Below are positions 6,626 through 8,156 of a DNA stretch of 8,156 bases, one piece after another (the first letter of the stretch is position 1; every line of letters starts with the position of its first letter). Source of the stretch: Haemophilus parainfluenzae (GTDB lineage Bacteria; Pseudomonadota; Gammaproteobacteria; Enterobacterales; Pasteurellaceae); contig JAGZRY010000060.1 of assembly GCA_018381425.1 (NCBI GenBank), positions 1 to 8,156 of the forward strand, written 5' to 3'. A model generated the notes under the pieces. That model saw nothing but the letters and a program-made list of their open reading frames with translations, was not told the DNA's origin and made no database searches. Both the position numbers and the translations under genes were made by a program.

Positions 6626-7726
6626 TTAGAGGCGCATTGGCATAATGACGTATTCTGCGCTTGCATCTTCACTGTTTTCAATTAAACAGCTTGATGACGC
6701 ATCCGTGAGGCGAATACGTACTTGTTGGCATTTTAAGGCGTTCAATACATCTAAAATGTAAGTCACATTAAAGCCCACTTCCATTTCTTCACCTTGGTAG
6801 TTTACATCAACAATTTCTTCCGCCACTTCGTGTTCTGGGTTAGATGCGGTAATTTTAAGTTGGTTTTCACTTAAGTTTAAACGCACACTGCGCACACGCT
6901 CATTAGAAAGGATAGAAGCACGTACAAAAGCTTGTTTTAAGGTTTCCCAGTTACCTTCTACGATACGCGTTGCATTACGTGGTAATACACGACGGTAATC
7001 AGGGAAGCGACCATCAATGAGTTTTGAGGTAAACACAATGTGGTTTAAGTGGATACGAAGATTATTCGTGCCGATTTGCAAACGAGCAAGTTCGTCACTG
7101 CTTTCTAATAAGCGATTCAGTTCTAATACACCTTTACGAGGGAGGATAACTGAATGGGTTTGTAGATCTTGATCTAATTCGATCGTACAAACGGCAAGAC
7201 GGTGACCGTCAGTTGCAACAGTACGTAATAAATTACCTTCCGTTTCAAATTTCATGCCGTTTAAGAAATAGCGGGCATCCTGGTTTGCCATTGAAAATTG
7301 GGTTGCTTCAATTAAGCGACGCAAGGTGCTTTGCGGTAAGGCAAAATCCACTTCAGATTGCCAATCTGTTAGATTTGGGTATTCTTCAGCGGGCAGAGTA
7401 GTGAGATTAAATTTACTGCGACCAGACTCCACAATTGCGCGATCTTCTTCAAAGGTAACTGTAATTTCAAATTCATCTGATAATGTACGGCAAATATCTA
7501 AGAATTTTTTAGCCGGAATAGTGAATGCGCCATCTGCCGTTGAAGACGAAAGTTGAGTATAGCTAGAAAGCTCAACTTCAAGGTCTGTCCCTGTAATAGT
7601 TAAACGGTTATCTTCAATTTGTAATAACACGTTATTTAATACAGGAATATTCGGACGATTGCTCAATACGCCACAAACTTGCTGTAAGGGTTTTAATAGA
7701 TTTTCTCTTGAAATGCTAAATTGCAT
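6626..7726 (-). CDS. dnaN: DNA polymerase III beta subunit, sliding clamp (DnaN)
   Basis: This is the sliding clamp that encircles DNA as a homodimer and tethers polymerase III and other clamp-binding proteins. From the chosen start it is 366 aa, matching the E. coli clamp as I remember it. The start MQFSISRENLLKPLQQV aligns with the known clamp N-terminus, GTDLEVEL lies in domain 1, ATDGHRLAV in domain 2, and the protein ends with MPMRL, the classic C-terminal residues lining the partner-binding pocket. Two adjacent ATGs occur (7729-7727 and 7726-7724). The AAGGAG ribosome binding site at 7738-7733 leaves only 3 nt to the first but 6 nt to the second, so I chose the second; the alternative adds one Met. 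The ribosome binding site overlaps the dnaA stop codon, indicating coupling to dnaA. Confidence 0.97.
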   Translation of the reverse strand: MQFSISRENLLKPLQQVCGVLSNRPNIPVLNNVLLQIEDNRLTITGTDLEVELSSYTQLSSSTADGAFTIPAKKFLDICRTLSDEFEITVTFEEDRAIVESGRSKFNLTTLPAEEYPNLTDWQSEVDFALPQSTLRRLIEATQFSMANQDARYFLNGMKFETEGNLLRTVATDGHRLAVCTIELDQDLQTHSVILPRKGVLELNRLLESSDELARLQIGTNNLRIHLNHIVFTSKLIDGRFPDYRRVLPRNATRIVEGNWETLKQAFVRASILSNERVRSVRLNLSENQLKITASNPEHEVAEEIVDVNYQGEEMEVGFNVTYILDVLNALKCQQVRIRLTDASSSCLIENSEDASAEYVIMPMRL

Positions 7727-7732
7727 CATGGG

Positions 7733-7738
7733 CTCCTT
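7733..7738 (-). promoter_or_regulatory. Ribosome binding site of dnaN, overlapping the dnaA stop
   Basis: On the - strand AAGGAG (7738 down to 7733) shares bases with the dnaA TAA at 7739-7737. It stands 6 nt from the ATG at 7726 and 3 nt from the one at 7729, which decides the dnaN start and suggests translational coupling. Confidence 0.75.
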
Positions 7739-8156
7739 ATGCAGATAATGTGCGAATTAAATTCGCCCAATCTTCTTGAATACTGCTGTCTTTTTCACGG
7801 AATTTTGGCACTTCACGACAAGCATTTAAGACTGTCGTATGGTCGCGTTCAAAGGCACGGCCAATTTCCGGTAAGCTTTTATTGGTTAATTCTTTTGCTA
7901 ACGCCATCGCAACTTGGCGTGGACGAGTGACGGATCTTGCTCTGCTTTTTGATTTTAGATCAGCCACTTTAATTCGATAGTATTCTGCCACGACTTTCTG
8001 AATATTTTCAATGGTTACCAAACGTTCTTGTAAGGCAAGAATATCTTTTAATGTGTCACGCACAAAATCAATATCAATGTGACCACCTTTGAAGTCTTGC
8101 ATCGCTTTCACACGGTTTAAGGCACCTTCTAATTCACGAACATTGGTGCGTAAGCG
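7737..8156 (-). CDS. dnaA: Chromosomal replication initiator protein DnaA, C-terminal part (cut by window edge)
   Basis: This is the last 139 codons of dnaA; the frame stays open to the right edge, so the 5' part lies outside. The GTG at 8111 is internal and is not a start. Visible first is the end of the AAA+ domain, [15 protein letters not shown], carrying the sensor-2 arginine region. Domain IV, the helix-turn-helix that binds DnaA boxes, follows: the basic loop ARSVTRPRQ with the equivalent of E. coli Arg399, then [13 protein letters not shown], then the signature RDHTTVL, which carries the base-contacting Asp, His and Thr residues. The protein ends RTLSA, like E. coli RTLSS. One residue is missing relative to E. 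coli just before RDHTTV, and the His after TTVL is Asn. It is the first gene of the dnaA-dnaN-recF unit. No DnaA-box cluster is seen in the window. Confidence 0.97.
   Translation of the reverse strand, partial: RLRTNVRELEGALNRVKAMQDFKGGHIDIDFVRDTLKDILALQERLVTIENIQKVVAEYYRIKVADLKSKSRARSVTRPRQVAMALAKELTNKSLPEIGRAFERDHTTVLNACREVPKFREKDSSIQEDWANLIRTLSA

Noticed and set aside
7213..7930. Three short + strand open frames antisense to dnaN and dnaA
   Set aside because: All lie opposite conserved clamp and initiator sequence and show no protein-like features.
1..8156. Search for DnaA boxes or an origin near the dnaA gene
   Set aside because: Only a partial TTATCACA near 20 was noticed and no TTATNCACA cluster; the usual location upstream of dnaA is outside the window.
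1..8156. Search for mobile elements, CRISPR arrays, tRNA genes or simple-sequence phase-variation tracts
   Set aside because: Coding density is about 97% with recognised housekeeping and catabolic genes; no such structure was seen.

Overview
The window looks like chromosomal DNA from a Pasteurellaceae bacterium of the Haemophilus/Aggregatibacter/Pasteurella group. Three things support this: eight perfect copies of the 9-base Haemophilus-type DNA uptake signal AAGTGCGGT (four in each orientation), AT-rich composition, and proteins that read like Haemophilus orthologues. The species cannot be fixed from the window alone.

Left part, about 12-5474, + strand: a compact sialic acid and amino-sugar catabolic operon in the order nanE, nanK, siaR (an RpiR-family regulator), nanA, nagB, nagA. 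The genes are 8-11 nt apart or overlap, except for a 90-nt gap between nanA and nagB and a 33-nt gap between nagB and nagA. Together they encode the route from cytoplasmic N-acetylneuraminate to fructose-6-phosphate. NanA splits off pyruvate to give ManNAc, NanK phosphorylates it, NanE epimerises ManNAc-6-P to GlcNAc-6-P, NagA deacetylates it, and NagB deaminates and isomerises glucosamine-6-P. SiaR is the likely local regulator, with a phosphosugar-binding SIS domain that could sense a pathway intermediate. The operon promoter and the sialic acid transporter genes would lie to the left, outside the window.

Junction, 5475-5537: an uptake signal at the nagA stop codon, then a strong intrinsic terminator (perfect 10-bp stem plus T-run). 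The T-run reaches into the stop codon of the convergent recF gene.

Right part, 5538-8156, - strand: the conserved replication cluster dnaA-dnaN-recF, read from right to left. Only the C-terminal 139 codons of dnaA are present. Gaps are 5-10 nt and the dnaN ribosome binding site overlaps the dnaA stop, so the three genes probably form one translationally coupled unit.

All genes look intact (dnaA is cut only by the window edge). I see no mobile element, CRISPR array, tRNA or rRNA, and no evidence of an undescribed system. Points worth a second look are the hairpin with a tiny start-stop frame before nagB, the concentration of uptake signals at gene ends, their constant codon phase inside genes, a one-residue shortening in the DnaA DNA-binding signature, the poor recF ribosome binding site, and the nag/recF junction itself.
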